Shown here: positions 9,506-19,019 of the stretch, piece after piece
Layout of the letters: each line of letters begins with the position of its first letter
Position numbering within the stretch: the stretch's first letter is position 1
Source of the DNA: Paramoeba atlantica
Taxonomy: Eukaryota > Discosea
Length of the DNA: 64,000 nt
Assembly (NCBI GenBank): GCA_977017575.1
Contig: CDRNVI010000034.1
Span: 62,001 to 126,000 of the forward strand
Reading direction: 5' to 3'
The notes under the pieces: generated by a model
Seen by the model: only the letters and a program-made list of their open reading frames with translations
Databases searched by the model: none
What the model was told of the DNA's origin: nothing
Translations under genes and position numbers: made by a program

Positions 9506-10324
9506 TTACGTAGAATCAGTAATCATTGTTCCGTAGCGAACAAAGTGAAAAGGATTTAGCTGCTTTGGTATAAGTTCACGATTGACTGTACCAGTTAGTT
9601 TTTCGTTGTCATGCAACCAAAGTGTATGCATGTTGTGGGGGAGAAAATCAAGATTCACCCGTCCCGAAAACTTGTTATCATACAAAAACAATTTCTCTAA
9701 AGTGGAAGGCAAATTCCTCAGATCAGGAATCCCGGTAAAATTATTCTCGCCCATGGAAAGATATGTCATGCAAGATGGTAAGTTGTGTAGCTGCACATGA
9801 CCAGAAAGGTTATTATTAAAAATCGATAATTTCGTCAATGTTTTTGGGAGAACAGAAAGGTCAATTGTTCCTTCAAACTTGTTATCACCCAGGAAAAGTT
9901 GTTCCATTTGTACAGGTAGGTGCTGAAAAAGTAGCTCACCAGTAAGCGCGTTAAGTGTAACTTCAAAATCGATTATGCTGTCAGGCAACTTATCAAAAGG
10001 AATGTTGCCCGAAATCTTGTTTTCATAACTAGCAAAATTAACTATCGTTTGAGGGATAAATTCCCACAGGAAAAAACCACTTAAATGATGTTCTCCCCAA
10101 CCGATTTCAACAATTTCTTGTCGATCGTTGCATACAACACCAGGCCACGCACACGCAGGAGTAGAAGTATTCCACCCTTGAAATAAAGACCGTTCGGACT
10201 CATTTGTAGAGTCAAAGGCAATGTTTTGAGTAAATCTTGCAAGCTCATATTCCTGAGGGAGAGTCACCCATGTAACTTTAGAAGCACGTGCACGCTGCAA
10301 TGGATACGACAAAGCCGTATCCAT
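9506..10324 (-). CDS. Leucine-rich-repeat protein, PQEYEL family
   Basis: This is a 272-residue protein with an ATG start at 10324. It opens with MDTALSYPLQRARASKVTWV and then the family block LPQEYELARF. A cap follows that contains W and C residues (NTSTPACAWPGVVC). About seven leucine-rich repeats of 23 residues come next, of the form LPxxLxxLxLxxNxFxGxxDLxx. No membrane segment or kinase domain is present. The family resembles surface or secreted LRR proteins of kinetoplastids, with a plant-like LRR N-terminal cap, and a binding role at the cell surface is inferred. It sits alone between transposon-rich stretches. The start agrees with the paralogues, which also begin shortly before the PQEYEL block. 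Confidence 0.85.
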   Translation of the reverse strand: MDTALSYPLQRARASKVTWVTLPQEYELARFTQNIAFDSTNESERSLFQGWNTSTPACAWPGVVCNDRQEIVEIGWGEHHLSGFFLWEFIPQTIVNFASYENKISGNIPFDKLPDSIIDFEVTLNALTGELLFQHLPVQMEQLFLGDNKFEGTIDLSVLPKTLTKLSIFNNNLSGHVQLHNLPSCMTYLSMGENNFTGIPDLRNLPSTLEKLFLYDNKFSGRVNLDFLPHNMHTLWLHDNEKLTGTVNRELIPKQLNPFHFVRYGTMITDST

Positions 10325-10482
10325 AATTATGTTAAAAAAATGGTGATATGCTAAATATAAGTACGAAATCTAAAGCTTTTTGGGGAAAATGGCCATTTAG
10401 ACTCAAAATCGACTCTCCTAGTAGGAGAATCTCTCCTACTACCGTAGATCTCCCAATAATAGACCCTCCAGACATAGAGATT
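10325..10482. other. Upstream flank of LRR gene, nothing recognised
   Basis: This AT-rich stretch contains a short inverted pair (CTAGTAGGAGAATCTCTCCTACT, read as arms around GAATC) near 10418-10441. No gene is seen. Confidence 0.4.
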
Positions 10483-10947
10483 GCGGTGGTTGTATAACTA
10501 CCGCTCTACCCTCGATTATTGCAAAAAAAGTAAACAAAAACAGTGAAAATATAAAGAGGAACACAGTAGTATAATAGATGAAAAAAATATAAAAGAGGTC
10601 TCCGGTCTAAAATTCGCCAAGGGGCCGTTTTGTGTCGGAAGAATGGTGTGGTTGGAGTTGCATTCTTTACCTAATACATTCCGTGGGCTTTACCTCATAT
10701 CTACGAGTGATTTCCGACGCGCAAATATCGAATTGAGTGCTCTGAGAGCAAAAACACGCAAAATTCACCCCATTTTCCCCCAAAAATCGGCTATTTTTCG
10801 TTCAAATCCTTCCGGTTTCTTGCGCTTTTGAGACCAATTTTGCTTTTTGAGCCTTTGGCGATTTTTCTTTTTAAGGCTCTTCGTTAAACGCGGAGGTAGT
10901 TTTCGACGCGAAGTACGCAGCATGAGTGACTTCTAAGTTGACTTCTA
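10483..10947. repeat. Dispersed repeat, copy 1 (hairpin end to Merlin-like end)
   Basis: The left end is the self-complementary GCGGTGGTTGTATAACTACC with trailing GC, followed by CTCTACCCTCGATTATTG. The right end, from 10875, is GGCTCTTCGTTAAACGCGG and about 50 bases of the 95-bp palindrome described at 60486. The middle (10620-10850) matches 59680-59930 in inverted orientation. Other copies lie at 14318-14943, 59569-60440 and 60486-61165. There is no coding potential. Confidence 0.7.
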
Positions 10948-11295
10948 AGTAAACAACTTTATGGAAATGAAACATGCTAAGGACATTGTGATTCACACAG
11001 ATTGGTGCCCATAGGGTGCCCATATGGAGACCCGAAAAACAGCCAAAACAAGATTTTTAGAAAATACGAACCTTGGAAAAAACTAATAAAATGGAGGTAA
11101 AAAACGAATCTATTATTAGTACCCTGAGAGGGCTGAAACCTGGAGGACCCTGTCACTACCAGGTGGGATCGGTCGGGATCGGCGCTTGTGTCCCGTTTTA
11201 TGATATTTGTTACTCCTTTTTTGATGAACTTATTATATCATTTTTTTCTCTCTTATTAGTGTGGTTTGCAATTCCTCGCTTTCTGTCCAAAACTA
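10948..11295. other. Non-coding stretch, no gene recognised
   Basis: This is AT-rich sequence without a supported gene. The short plus-strand frame here (11073-11321) has no recognisable domain and runs against the direction of all host genes, so it is not called. Confidence 0.4.
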
Positions 11296-11600
11296 ATGGA
11301 CGGAGATGCACCTCCAGATGACTCTCTGTACACAGAAAATATTTTCATCTCCGGTGACTCTGAAGCATACGATGGTATGCGTTCGTGGATCAGACGTTCT
11401 TAGAAGTAGACAATGCACAAGTCTTTGAGTCGTGTTAAAAAGGGGTACGACTTTATGTCTTTGCCTGGAGCAGAGCGAAATGCGAGGAAATTCGTCCTTG
11501 ATCGTTTACCGGACGCTGGTCTTCTCGAGCGCATGGAGGAAAACGTCATTAGTTTGTGTGTCAACTGGATAAACAATCCAAAAAAAATCCAAATCATTCC
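11296..11600 (+). pseudogene. Damaged copy of the unrecognised gene family seen at 43.1-43.8 kb
   Basis: The plus strand encodes DDSLYTEN...DSEAYDGMRSWI and then, after loss of frame, ERNARKFVLDRLPDAGLLER, MEENVISLCVNWI. These align in order with DDEYIEEG...DSEKYAPLRKWV and EKNAIKCAPDRLPPPDLTQR, MEDNIIEMCAQWI of the minus-strand gene at 43454-43837. The copy is not intact, and it points opposite to the host genes. The family is not one I recognise; it may be part of a mobile element or a host gene that was copied. Confidence 0.6.
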
Positions 11601-12010
11601 GGATTGCTCCGGATGGCCACTGGCAAGCCAGACCCTTCACAGACAGATTTGGAAGTTCCGAGGCCGACGTCCTCTACCAGTTTCCGCTTGTCCAAGGCGG
11701 CACCAACGTGCTGTTGCCGACACGCTGCGTCGACGAACTGTACGCCAACACGGCTTACCCAAGAGGTGTAAGCGGGGTAAGGGAGCTGGTTCCCTGAGGG
11801 GAGGGCCCGGGACGGTTCTCCGAGTACTGGGCCTAGTCGGTTCTCAGCCCAGCCTCTTAGAGTGAGGCCGCCAGTAATATTGCGATGAGCGGGTTTGAAC
11901 TCGCCGTCTGAGAACCATAAACAATCGAAGGAAGCAGTTAAAAGATTTTCCGTGCGGTAAAGTGGTAGAGCTCTAACGTTCCCATCGATGAGATGAGTGT
12001 CCTCCACCAT
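11594..12010 (-). CDS. Unrecognised 138-residue reading frame in a GC-rich patch
   Basis: The frame opens with ATG at 12010 (MVEDTHLIDGNVRALPLYRT) and is on the host-gene strand. It has no recognised domain, signal peptide or membrane segment. The base composition of this 400-bp patch is clearly more GC-rich than its neighbours. The patch abuts the damaged gene copy at 11296-11600 and the pogo-like element at 12200. A 13-base word, GTGAGGCCGCCAG, at about 11865-11877 recurs in the GC-rich tail near 63980. It could be chance coding in a piece of non-coding or mobile DNA. Confidence 0.25.
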   Translation of the reverse strand: MVEDTHLIDGNVRALPLYRTENLLTASFDCLWFSDGEFKPAHRNITGGLTLRGWAENRLGPVLGEPSRALPSGNQLPYPAYTSWVSRVGVQFVDAACRQQHVGAALDKRKLVEDVGLGTSKSVCEGSGLPVAIRSNPE

Positions 12011-12199
12011 TTGTAGTACCTTTCTGGGTCTGTTTGGAACTGAATAATTGAGTTTACAACTTTAATTATGGCATGCGGGCTAGATCATCTCCGGGGCTGT
12101 TATAGAAGATAGCTAATGTTTCTACTTTAACTGTTATGCGTTATACACTTTTATGTTACGGCTCCTATATTGTACAAATGCTGTATAGTACCTACAATA

Positions 12200-13910
12200 C
12201 CGTCCGATCCATAATTAAGGAATAACTTCAATTAGTGCAGGGGATTTTAAGAGAATAAGTACTGCACTAATTGAATGTGCACTAATTAAGTGTGCACTAA
12301 TTAAAAGCGGAACTGCATCTCTTGGAAAACTAGAAAAAGGCAGAAAATAATTCGCACAAAATAATTCGGAAGATTAATGGTTAACAAATATCTGGTCAAA
12401 AAAGTAATTTGCGCACAAGGATTCTGAAGTTTAGCTGTTAATGAATATTTGGTCAAGAATAACATAAAATCCGATCGAAAAGGAAGCAAAACTAGGTCGC
12501 ACATGAATGAATCTCAAAAGAATATCGTTAATCAATGTCTTCGATACAAGTTTTCTTTTTCAGACTTTCCAAGATATAGTATGCGCAACGAATTACTTAC
12601 AATTCGAGCCGTAGCTTCTGCAATAGTTGAAGTTGCATCGGAATATATGCTTTCCAAATCTGCATGCTAGTCAAAACGAAACGACTCTCACAAAGTGCTT
12701 GGAATTCACGTACTTCTTCATTACTGATAACGTACTGATCGCACGGCTGAAATACGTGAGTCATTTTTGGGGGAATAAATACCACTGAGCACCCGGTATC
12801 AGATAGAAGCGTCAAGATTTCTTTGTGTTGTGACGCTTGATCAATTAGCAATAATGCCGGTAAGGTGGAATCTCCCAGTTTTGTTCGGATTTCTGTTAAT
12901 ACCTCCTTGAAATCCTGAGTCCATTTTTTAAAAGACTCTGCATCTTGAAAATGCGACGCTGCACGATGATCTTGTATGATGCGCTTGTTATGTTCTTTGC
13001 GAGGAGCTTTGGCATGCACACCATCCGTCACCCCCTTCCACAAGAAATGCGCGCGGTGAAGTACACCATCAGCAGATACAAGTATTGTTGATGTAAATCC
13101 GAGACGCGTCCCTGCAAGCTGAATCGGCTTTCCCTTTGATGCACGTACCCATGTCCATTCGCGGTTTGTTTCATCCAGCTTACAGAAAAATTCATCCATG
13201 TTAAATATGAGTTCTGGGAGAATGTGGGAATATTTTTTTAGCTCATCATAAAAGAATAAACCAGCCTTCATCACTTCAGGAGAGGAAACCGTGCGATCGG
13301 ATGTAGCGGCTCGTACAGTAAATCCGTTGTCGTGCAAGAATCTGCGTGCCCAAGAGCAGCTTATGACGTAGGGGCCCCCATTCTCAGAAAGAAGTTCAGA
13401 CCGATCTCTACCCAATATCCCTCGAGCCATGCTTGCAATCAAGGATGCATTGTACATCTTAATGCCATCTAAAACATCATTCTTTTCTGCATCCGTAAGC
13501 ATATCTTTTCGGCCACACTTACCGGAAGGAGCATGGTCATTCAAAGCATAGGCACTTCGTTCAGACATTTTCTTACCGTGCGTTTGATTCCAAATCTGCA
13601 TGCTAGTCAAAACGGAACGACTCTCACAAAGTGCTTGGAATTCACGTACTTCTTCATCACTCCACGTATTTCTTTTTGCTTTGCGCGATGAGCGTTTAGC
13701 CTCAAGTTCCTCCACAAGATCTGCCACATGCCGTGATACGCAAAAATTGTTTGAGGCAAGCGTCGACTGCGACGGGGCCATAGCAGGAAAAAGTAATCAA
13801 AAATGAAGAGTTTCTCCACAAAAAATAAAAAAATTAATTATTGCACTAATTAAATGTGCACTAATTAACTGTGCAATGATTTTTCACCGCAGTAATTATG
13901 GATCGGACGG
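12200..13910 (-). mobile_element. Pogo-like DNA transposon with complete ends
   Basis: This 1711-bp element has 18-bp perfect terminal inverted repeats CCGTCCGATCCATAATTA (12200-12217, complement at 13893-13910). They are flanked by TA target duplications at 12198-12199 and 13911-13912. Subterminal copies of TGCACTAATTAA occur inside both ends (about 12255-12303 and 13843-13875) and could bind transposase. One transposase gene fills the centre. The flanks and ends look young. Confidence 0.92.
12597..13781 (-). CDS. Pogo-like DDE transposase with a foreign-looking C-terminal tail
   Basis: This 394-residue protein has an ATG start at 13781. The catalytic residues sit in FNMDEFFCKLDE, LLLIDQASQHKE and FQPCDQYV. 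About 33 residues separate the second and third Asp, as in the pogo/Tigger DDE_1 group. The N-terminal 150 residues carry the DNA-binding part. Directly after the third Asp the normal C-terminus is missing. Instead the protein repeats its own N-terminal segment (NEEVREFQALCESR.VLTSMQIW against DEEVREFQALCESR.VLTSMQIW near residue 45). At the DNA level 12652-12725 duplicates 13588-13661 with about two mismatches. This probably arose by template switching or gene conversion, and the enzyme may be inactive. Confidence 0.88.
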   Translation of the reverse strand: MAPSQSTLASNNFCVSRHVADLVEELEAKRSSRKAKRNTWSDEEVREFQALCESRSVLTSMQIWNQTHGKKMSERSAYALNDHAPSGKCGRKDMLTDAEKNDVLDGIKMYNASLIASMARGILGRDRSELLSENGGPYVISCSWARRFLHDNGFTVRAATSDRTVSSPEVMKAGLFFYDELKKYSHILPELIFNMDEFFCKLDETNREWTWVRASKGKPIQLAGTRLGFTSTILVSADGVLHRAHFLWKGVTDGVHAKAPRKEHNKRIIQDHRAASHFQDAESFKKWTQDFKEVLTEIRTKLGDSTLPALLLIDQASQHKEILTLLSDTGCSVVFIPPKMTHVFQPCDQYVISNEEVREFQALCESRFVLTSMQIWKAYIPMQLQLLQKLRLEL

Positions 13911-13912
13911 TA

Positions 13913-14317
13913 ATCTGAATCTACAAAATATCTAATGTATATCGGTTATTTTCCTACTTACCTATGATACTGATTATAGCAAGCAATAATCGCAATTTTC
14001 GCCAAAAAATCAACGCGAAGCGTGCAGCATGAGTGACTTCTAAGTTGAAAACAAACACCGCATTTAACGAAGCCACTAAAAAATTATCAATATGGGGGTG
14101 GGGTCATCCCACCCCCATATTGATGACCCCATACCAATGGGGTCATCCCATTGGTATGGGGCAAAAGAAGTACAAGTGTGGCGCCCAAGAGGTGCGCGCA
14201 AGTTCTCAGAGACACATAAAAATGTATTCCTAAGATAATTGAATGAAAGGCATGTTTCTGCATGACACACTTGCCAAGCCGATGAAAATATAACGATGTG
14301 TTTGCTATATATCAATT
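13913..14317. repeat. Palindrome cluster and Merlin-like half-repeat
   Basis: Positions 13990-14070 carry one half of the 95-bp palindromic repeat (GCATGAGTGACTTCTAAGTTG...TTTAACGAAG). At 14087-14122 a near-perfect palindrome is built on TCAATATGGGGGTGGG and its complement. It is directly followed at 14124-14160 by a second one built on GACCCCATACCAATGGG. No gene is seen. Confidence 0.6.
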
Positions 14318-14943
14318 GCGGTGGTTGTATAACTACCGCTCTACCCTCGATTATTGAAAAAAAAGTGAACAAAAACAGTGAAAATATAAAGAGAAACACA
14401 GTAATAAATAATAGAAGAAATTATAATAGAAGAAAATTATCTTTATAATAGAAGAAAAAATATAAAAGGGGGCCCCGGTAGTCCAAAACTGAAAAAAAAA
14501 ATTCAAAAAAAGGGGGGGGGATACGTCGCGATTCTTTTTTTCGAATTTTTTGCTTTTCAAAATCGAGCGCAGGGAAGTGGTAGAGTAGGCCGCGGCAATA
14601 ATCCCCCCCCCCCCATGGCGGTACCCCCCAGGTACACGCAGGAGGGGTCCGACAAGGCCAAATTTTCCGAATTTTTTGGGGTGACCAAAATTTTTTTTTG
14701 ACCCAAAAAAAGGTAAAAATAATATTTTTCCAAAATCGACTCCTAAATCGTATTCGGGGAGTTTGGGACCTCAGCTACCATTCTACGACGTTTTTTTCGC
14801 CAGATTTGACTCCTGCCCCTACTGGTAAGGCATCAAAAACGGCCCAAATTCGGGTTAAAATTTCGCAATTTTTGTCGAAAAATCGAGCTGTTTCCCCCAA
14901 AAAAGTAGATTATTCATGATCTTTTCCCGATTTTTCTTTTTTA
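14318..14943. repeat. Dispersed repeat, copy 2
   Basis: The left end is the same GCGGTGGTTGTATAACTACC hairpin as at 10483. The body (14480-14930) is the inverted counterpart of 60600-61050, including the GGGGTACCCCCCAGG-type and TCCGACAAGG words. The right end runs into GGATCTTCGTTAAACGCGG at 14944. It is non-coding, and the short frames within it are not genes. Confidence 0.7.
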
Positions 14944-16270
14944 GGATCTTCGTTAAACGCGGCGGTAGTTTTGGTGAAATTAAAGCAAAATTCGCCTTTT
15001 TTTGAAAAAAAAAGGAAAGTCGTCCCCACTAAAAATAATTGTATCTTTTTTGCGAGTATCGCGAATTGCAAGTATCGTATCATGTATTTCTACTTCTTCC
15101 TTTATTTTTCAGATTCATTTTTCAGATTCAGACTCCTCAACTCCAACACATGCCCTGTAAAGGATGCAACAGTTTCTCTTGCCGAGGAAATCTCACTTTG
15201 AGCAAAGTTTCTGTGTGGAGCGAATGTTATAAGTCAGCGTATGTTACAAGTCAGCGCACAAGGGGCCCTACACTATGCACGTCACTGGCGGGAAATGGAG
15301 GTGTACTAAAAAATGCAAAGGAACGTACGCCACCTTAGGACATCTCGTACCTGGAAGGGCACAAAGAAGTGCAAAGCAAACATTAAAGTACATAATTTTG
15401 TACGCTCGTGGTGGACGGCATGCGGATTCGGCAGCGGAGACAGAACTTAGTCAGCAGACCATTGTGTCTCTAAGGCAATGGATGGATGGCATGATGGCCA
15501 CAGCTCATGTTCGCCGAAGTATCAGGAATCGCGGCAGCGTTGCTTCAATGCAATGCGATGAGACATTTTTTTCTGTACGGAAACGTCGCCGAGGTTCTCA
15601 TGGTGCAAGACGGGTGCGAGATGATGGTACAGAAGTTGCACAGACAATTGCTGTGACTACTCAAGCGAACAAATTATCTGAAATGTTCATGGAAGTTGTA
15701 CCTGATCGTAAGGCGAGCACGTTACTTCCTCGAATTGAAGATCTGGCGAGCGGGGGGAGGAAACGAATTTGGACCGACGGGGCGCGTCACAATATCCGCC
15801 TTGGTGGACGCTATAAGTGGAATAGCATGAACCACCGCCGAGAATGGATAACAGAAGAGGGTGTCCACACGAACACTGTGGAGTGTGCGAATTCGGTGGC
15901 GAAGAGACTTAATCGAGAAGGAAACGTATTAGGAAGAAAAAAGGATAAACGGGCAGATCGTGTGCAAGCCAATGCTGAAAAAAGCAACGGCAGCCTACGG
16001 TACAATGGCGGCGATGTAATGCTGCGCATCCTACAGAATCTACAAGATCATTGTCATCGTATTCATTTGTAGGTCTTGTCCAAGTATTTAAGTCGAAAAC
16101 TAGAAGCGGAAAGTGTTGATTTCATTGCACAAAATTTTTGAAAACCGGAAAAAAAAAACCTTTTTTTAAAAGGGCGAATTTTGTTTTAATTTAAACGTAG
16201 TTTTCAACGAGAAGTGCGGATCATGAGTGACTTCTAAGTTGAAAACGACCACCGCGTTTAACGAAGAGTC
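14944..16270 (+). mobile_element. IS1595/Merlin-like transposon
   Basis: GGATCTTCGTTAAACGCGG at 14944 is matched by the complement CCGCGTTTAACGAAGAGTC ending at 16270. The two bracket a transposase gene. The right arm also contains the central part of the 95-bp palindromic repeat, whose ends are the same sequence, so the short palindromes elsewhere in the window look like internally deleted relatives of this element. Boundaries are inferred from the inverted ends, and I cannot define a target duplication. Confidence 0.6.
15275..16072 (+). CDS. IS1595/Merlin-like (ISXO2-type) DDE transposase
   Basis: The 265-residue frame contains the blocks expected of the DDE_Tnp_IS1595 family: CDETFFSVRKRRRG (first Asp), IWTDGARHN (second Asp), the H/N-rich HTNTVECANSVAKRLNR (last acidic residue in the VE pair) and a C-terminal NGGDVMLRILQNL. 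It is shorter at the N-terminus than usual. A CxxC-type segment (MPCKGCNS) lies upstream at about 15150 in another frame, so the zinc-ribbon part may be detached by a frameshift. The gene is on the plus strand, opposite to the host genes. Confidence 0.8.
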   Translation: MHVTGGKWRCTKKCKGTYATLGHLVPGRAQRSAKQTLKYIILYARGGRHADSAAETELSQQTIVSLRQWMDGMMATAHVRRSIRNRGSVASMQCDETFFSVRKRRRGSHGARRVRDDGTEVAQTIAVTTQANKLSEMFMEVVPDRKASTLLPRIEDLASGGRKRIWTDGARHNIRLGGRYKWNSMNHRREWITEEGVHTNTVECANSVAKRLNREGNVLGRKKDKRADRVQANAEKSNGSLRYNGGDVMLRILQNLQDHCHRIHL

Positions 16271-16317
16271 TAAATATTTCTTGTGTTCGATACCAAAAAC
16301 AGGAGAATTAAGGGACG

Positions 16318-16405
16318 GTTAATTACGGGACACTTTGACCTTGATGAGGGGCATCTCTTAAATTAAGGGTTAATTAAGTTAATTAACATGTCCCGTAATA
16401 AAGAC
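16318..16405. repeat. Short hairpin repeat
   Basis: TTAATTACGGGACA at about 16319 faces TGTCCCGTAAT at about 16389, separated by about 55 bases with further TTAA words. It is probably a small inverted-repeat element. Confidence 0.45.
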
Positions 16406-16575
16406 CCACACTGTAGGTCGAAAGCTCCTACGGTAACTGTTTTACAGAAAAGAAGAAGAAAGCTCATAGAAACAGCGGATGTGGTTTCCCATTTTGACAA
16501 CTTTTGAGTTTTTCAATCAGTTTAATGAAAATGTTACGATGCAATTCCGACCGCATTGATCAGATTGTGGATTAG

Positions 16576-17361
16576 TCACTGAAATTCTGTAAGCAGAGTA
16601 TTAAACACGTCGAAACGTTTCACCTTTCTCTGGTAAGAAAAGCTAAACAGCCCTAAGCTCTTCGTATACAATTTGGGAGGTAAAGATTTGACACTATAGC
16701 TCCCCTTTAACTTTGGGTTCGATGCCAATGTGAGCTGCGATAACCCCATGGGAAGGTTGTCAAAGCAAACTGAACCATCTAGTTCGTTGTGATAGAAGTC
16801 GATAAATTTCATTGTGTTCGGAAGGCGAGAAAGATTGAGATCCCCTGAAAACTTGTTTTGATGCAAATCAAGGTATTCAAAACCATGCGGAAGATGGCGT
16901 AGATCAAGTCTACCTTCACATTCATTCATATACGCACTCATTTTCTTCAGCGACCTCGGTAGGTCCGTCAAATTTAGATTTCCAGTAAAACTATTAGCAT
17001 TGGCAACAAACTCTGCTAAGTTACGAGGCAAATATTCCATCTCAATGGATCCCGAGAAATGATTATTGTGCAAATTTAATCGAGAAAGCGTCGTGGGGGC
17101 GTATTTCCACCGTAGAATTCCGAGATACCCACTATTCCACCAGGTAAGCGATTCTACGAACCCATCTTCTCCACATCGTATACCCCACCAGCGGCAGGCG
17201 GTATTGCTTTCGTTCCACGAGGGATCCGGATTTCTCACTTCTTTCATAAATTCCACAAGTTCGTATTCTTGTGGCACCGCAGCTCTTGCCTTACCCAATC
17301 GCGTGGAAGTGTGATTGGTGTCTGCAGAATGTAGGAACACTATACCTATGGATAATGCCAT
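16576..17361 (-). CDS. Leucine-rich-repeat protein, PQEYEL family
   Basis: This is a 261-residue protein with an ATG start at 17361. The N-terminus, MALSIGIVFLHSADTNHTST, is hydrophobic enough to be a short signal peptide. It leads into RLGKARAAVPQEYELVEFMK and the cap NESNTACRWWGIRC. Six or seven repeats of about 23 residues follow (for example LSRLNLHNNHFSGSIEMEYL). Nothing suggests a membrane anchor. It is isolated between transposon-derived sequence, and the nearest same-family copies are at 9.5 and 21.3 kb. Function is unknown; secreted or surface binding is inferred from the family. Confidence 0.85.
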   Translation of the reverse strand: MALSIGIVFLHSADTNHTSTRLGKARAAVPQEYELVEFMKEVRNPDPSWNESNTACRWWGIRCGEDGFVESLTWWNSGYLGILRWKYAPTTLSRLNLHNNHFSGSIEMEYLPRNLAEFVANANSFTGNLNLTDLPRSLKKMSAYMNECEGRLDLRHLPHGFEYLDLHQNKFSGDLNLSRLPNTMKFIDFYHNELDGSVCFDNLPMGLSQLTLASNPKLKGSYSVKSLPPKLYTKSLGLFSFSYQRKVKRFDVFNTLLTEFQ

Positions 17362-17452
17362 TGCGCAAAATATGACCCAGTTGTAAAAGATTGCGACGGG
17401 TCTAGGGAAGGGGTGGTTGCGAATTGTAAAAAAAATTATAAAAAATTAGATA

Positions 17453-17810
17453 CTCTTCCTCTCATTAATTTCTACAAATATAAATTATAACGAAATAGAA
17501 AATTTATAAAGGAAAATTTATAAGAATTTATAATTTATTTATATTTATAGAAATTAATGAGAATGATTAGGCAAAAAGTCCTGATCAGTGATCCTGCCTG
17601 ATGGAAAAACGCTGTTTTTCTGCGATAAACTATCGCGGAACGTGAGATCCAAGGCCCTTGTCGGAAGTGAGGGTCAAATTTTTCTGCGGTGTTCTCCCCT
17701 CTATCCTAGATTTTCCTGTTTTTTCTCCAAAAATATAATTTTTTGAAAATCTATAATTTTTTTTCTGAAAAATTAGGAATGGCATTTATAGAAATTAATG
17801 AGAAGAGGAG
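17453..17810. mobile_element. TA-flanked inverted-repeat element, 358 bp
   Basis: CTCTTCCTCTCATTAATTTC at 17453 and its diverged complement ending at 17810 (GAAATTAATGAGAAGAGGAG) are flanked by TA at 17451-17452 and 17811-17812. A second inverted copy of the ATTAATTTCTA arm lies at about 17540, so the first 110 bases can fold on themselves. It has no gene. A related end appears near 27705. Confidence 0.8.
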
Positions 17811-17812
17811 TA

Positions 17813-18472
17813 TACCCTCCATGATCATAAAAAAGGGTTGTGTGAAAAAAACACGGTAGGTTTAGAAAAACAAAAACAAAGAAAAGATTTTAAAAAAAAT
17901 TGTTTTTACTTATTCCAGTTTTCTCTTAAAAAGTGCATAAGAAAGCACGGTAACTTTAATTGTCCTTGCTTGTCAAAATTGTTTGAACCTGCTTGAAAAA
18001 CAGATTTTACCGGTGAAACAGTTATTAAGGATAGAAGTAATTAAGGCAGAACAGATTTAAAAATTAATTATTGCCTTAATTAAAGTTGCCTTAATTAAAG
18101 TTGCCTTAATTGAAGTTGCCTTAATTAAAGTTGCCTTAATTGAAGTTGCCTTAATTAAAGTTGCTTAATTAAAGTTGCCTTAATTAAAGTGGCGCTGATA
18201 AAAGCCCAAAACAGTTCTTATTTAAATATTGTCGTTCGTAGCATAAATATCACATTTCTGCTAAAAGTGCTCAATTTCTGATCATTTGTCAAGTTTTTCG
18301 TGCTTTTCTAGACGAGCTTCGCCTGTTTCGCCTACCTTTACGGTCTTCAACCAGTTCAACGTGTGAGAGAAAAGCTAAAACGATCATTGAAAGGAGAAGT
18401 CTGAGACGGAATCATGAAATTAATTTTTCCCATTTTTTTCCCCAAAATGACAAAAAATTAATTATTGCCTTA
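17813..18472. repeat. TTGCCTTAATTAAAG tandem repeats (outer repeat, left part)
   Basis: Eight or so copies of a 15-base unit GCCTTAATTAAAGTT run from about 18070 to 18195. The stretch ends in ATTATTGCCT where the inner element begins at 18473; the matching AATTAAAGCTGCCTTAATTAAAG continues at 19018. No gene is recognised between 17813 and 18472. Confidence 0.6.
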
Positions 18473-19017
18473 CCGGGCGTTACTTAATTACGGAATTTCT
18501 TAATTACGGTTAACGGTTAAAATTTCGTCGATTTTAACCCTAAATCGGTTAACCGTAATTAGGGAGTAACCGTAATTAAGAAATTCCGTAAATAGGGAAA
18601 ATCGGTTATGCGTTGCGCACAACGAATTTAAACATCAATGAAACTATAACGATCTACCATCAATATCGTGCATCTTATACCCACTAGATTCGAAAGTGCG
18701 CTGTCGCTTTCTTCTAGTGGTATCCGCATCATCGTTGCGTTCCTCGTAGTCAAATCCAAGCTAGAATGTTTCCAAGCCCCTCGTAATGCAATTATCTGAT
18801 ACTATGTCGCAACATGGTGGCGCATTCCACATTGCACCAGGAATGCCAGTCGCTCTATTCCTCGCCCAGGAGGCTTTCTGCTTCCTGATATTCCAGTCAC
18901 AGGGCACATAAAAATATTTTGCTCGGAAAATAGAAATGTCAGTTTTAACCTTAAATAGATTAACCGTAATTAGGTAAAAACCGTAAGTAAGGGCAACCGT
19001 AATTAAGTAACGCCCGG
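18473..19017. mobile_element. TA-flanked element nested in the TTAATTAAAG repeat, 545 bp
   Basis: The terminal inverted repeat begins CCGGGCGTTACTTAATTACG (18473-18493), and its exact complement ends at 19017. TA target duplications lie at 18471-18472 and 19018-19019. Inside both ends the motif GGTTAACCGTAATTAGG is repeated. The central 18600-18940 is of ordinary composition and may be a worn transposase remnant; I find no intact frame. Confidence 0.85.
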
Positions 19018-19019
19018 TA

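Noticed and set aside
11884-12010. tRNA-like words (GGTAAAGTGGTAGAGC and GGTTTGAACTC)
   Set aside because: They resemble A-box and T-loop sequences but are in the wrong order and orientation, and no cloverleaf with paired acceptor and T stems could be drawn.
15039-15338. Separate small gene upstream of the IS1595-like transposase
   Set aside because: It overlaps the transposase start in another frame; the CxxC piece more likely belongs to the missing N-terminus of that transposase.
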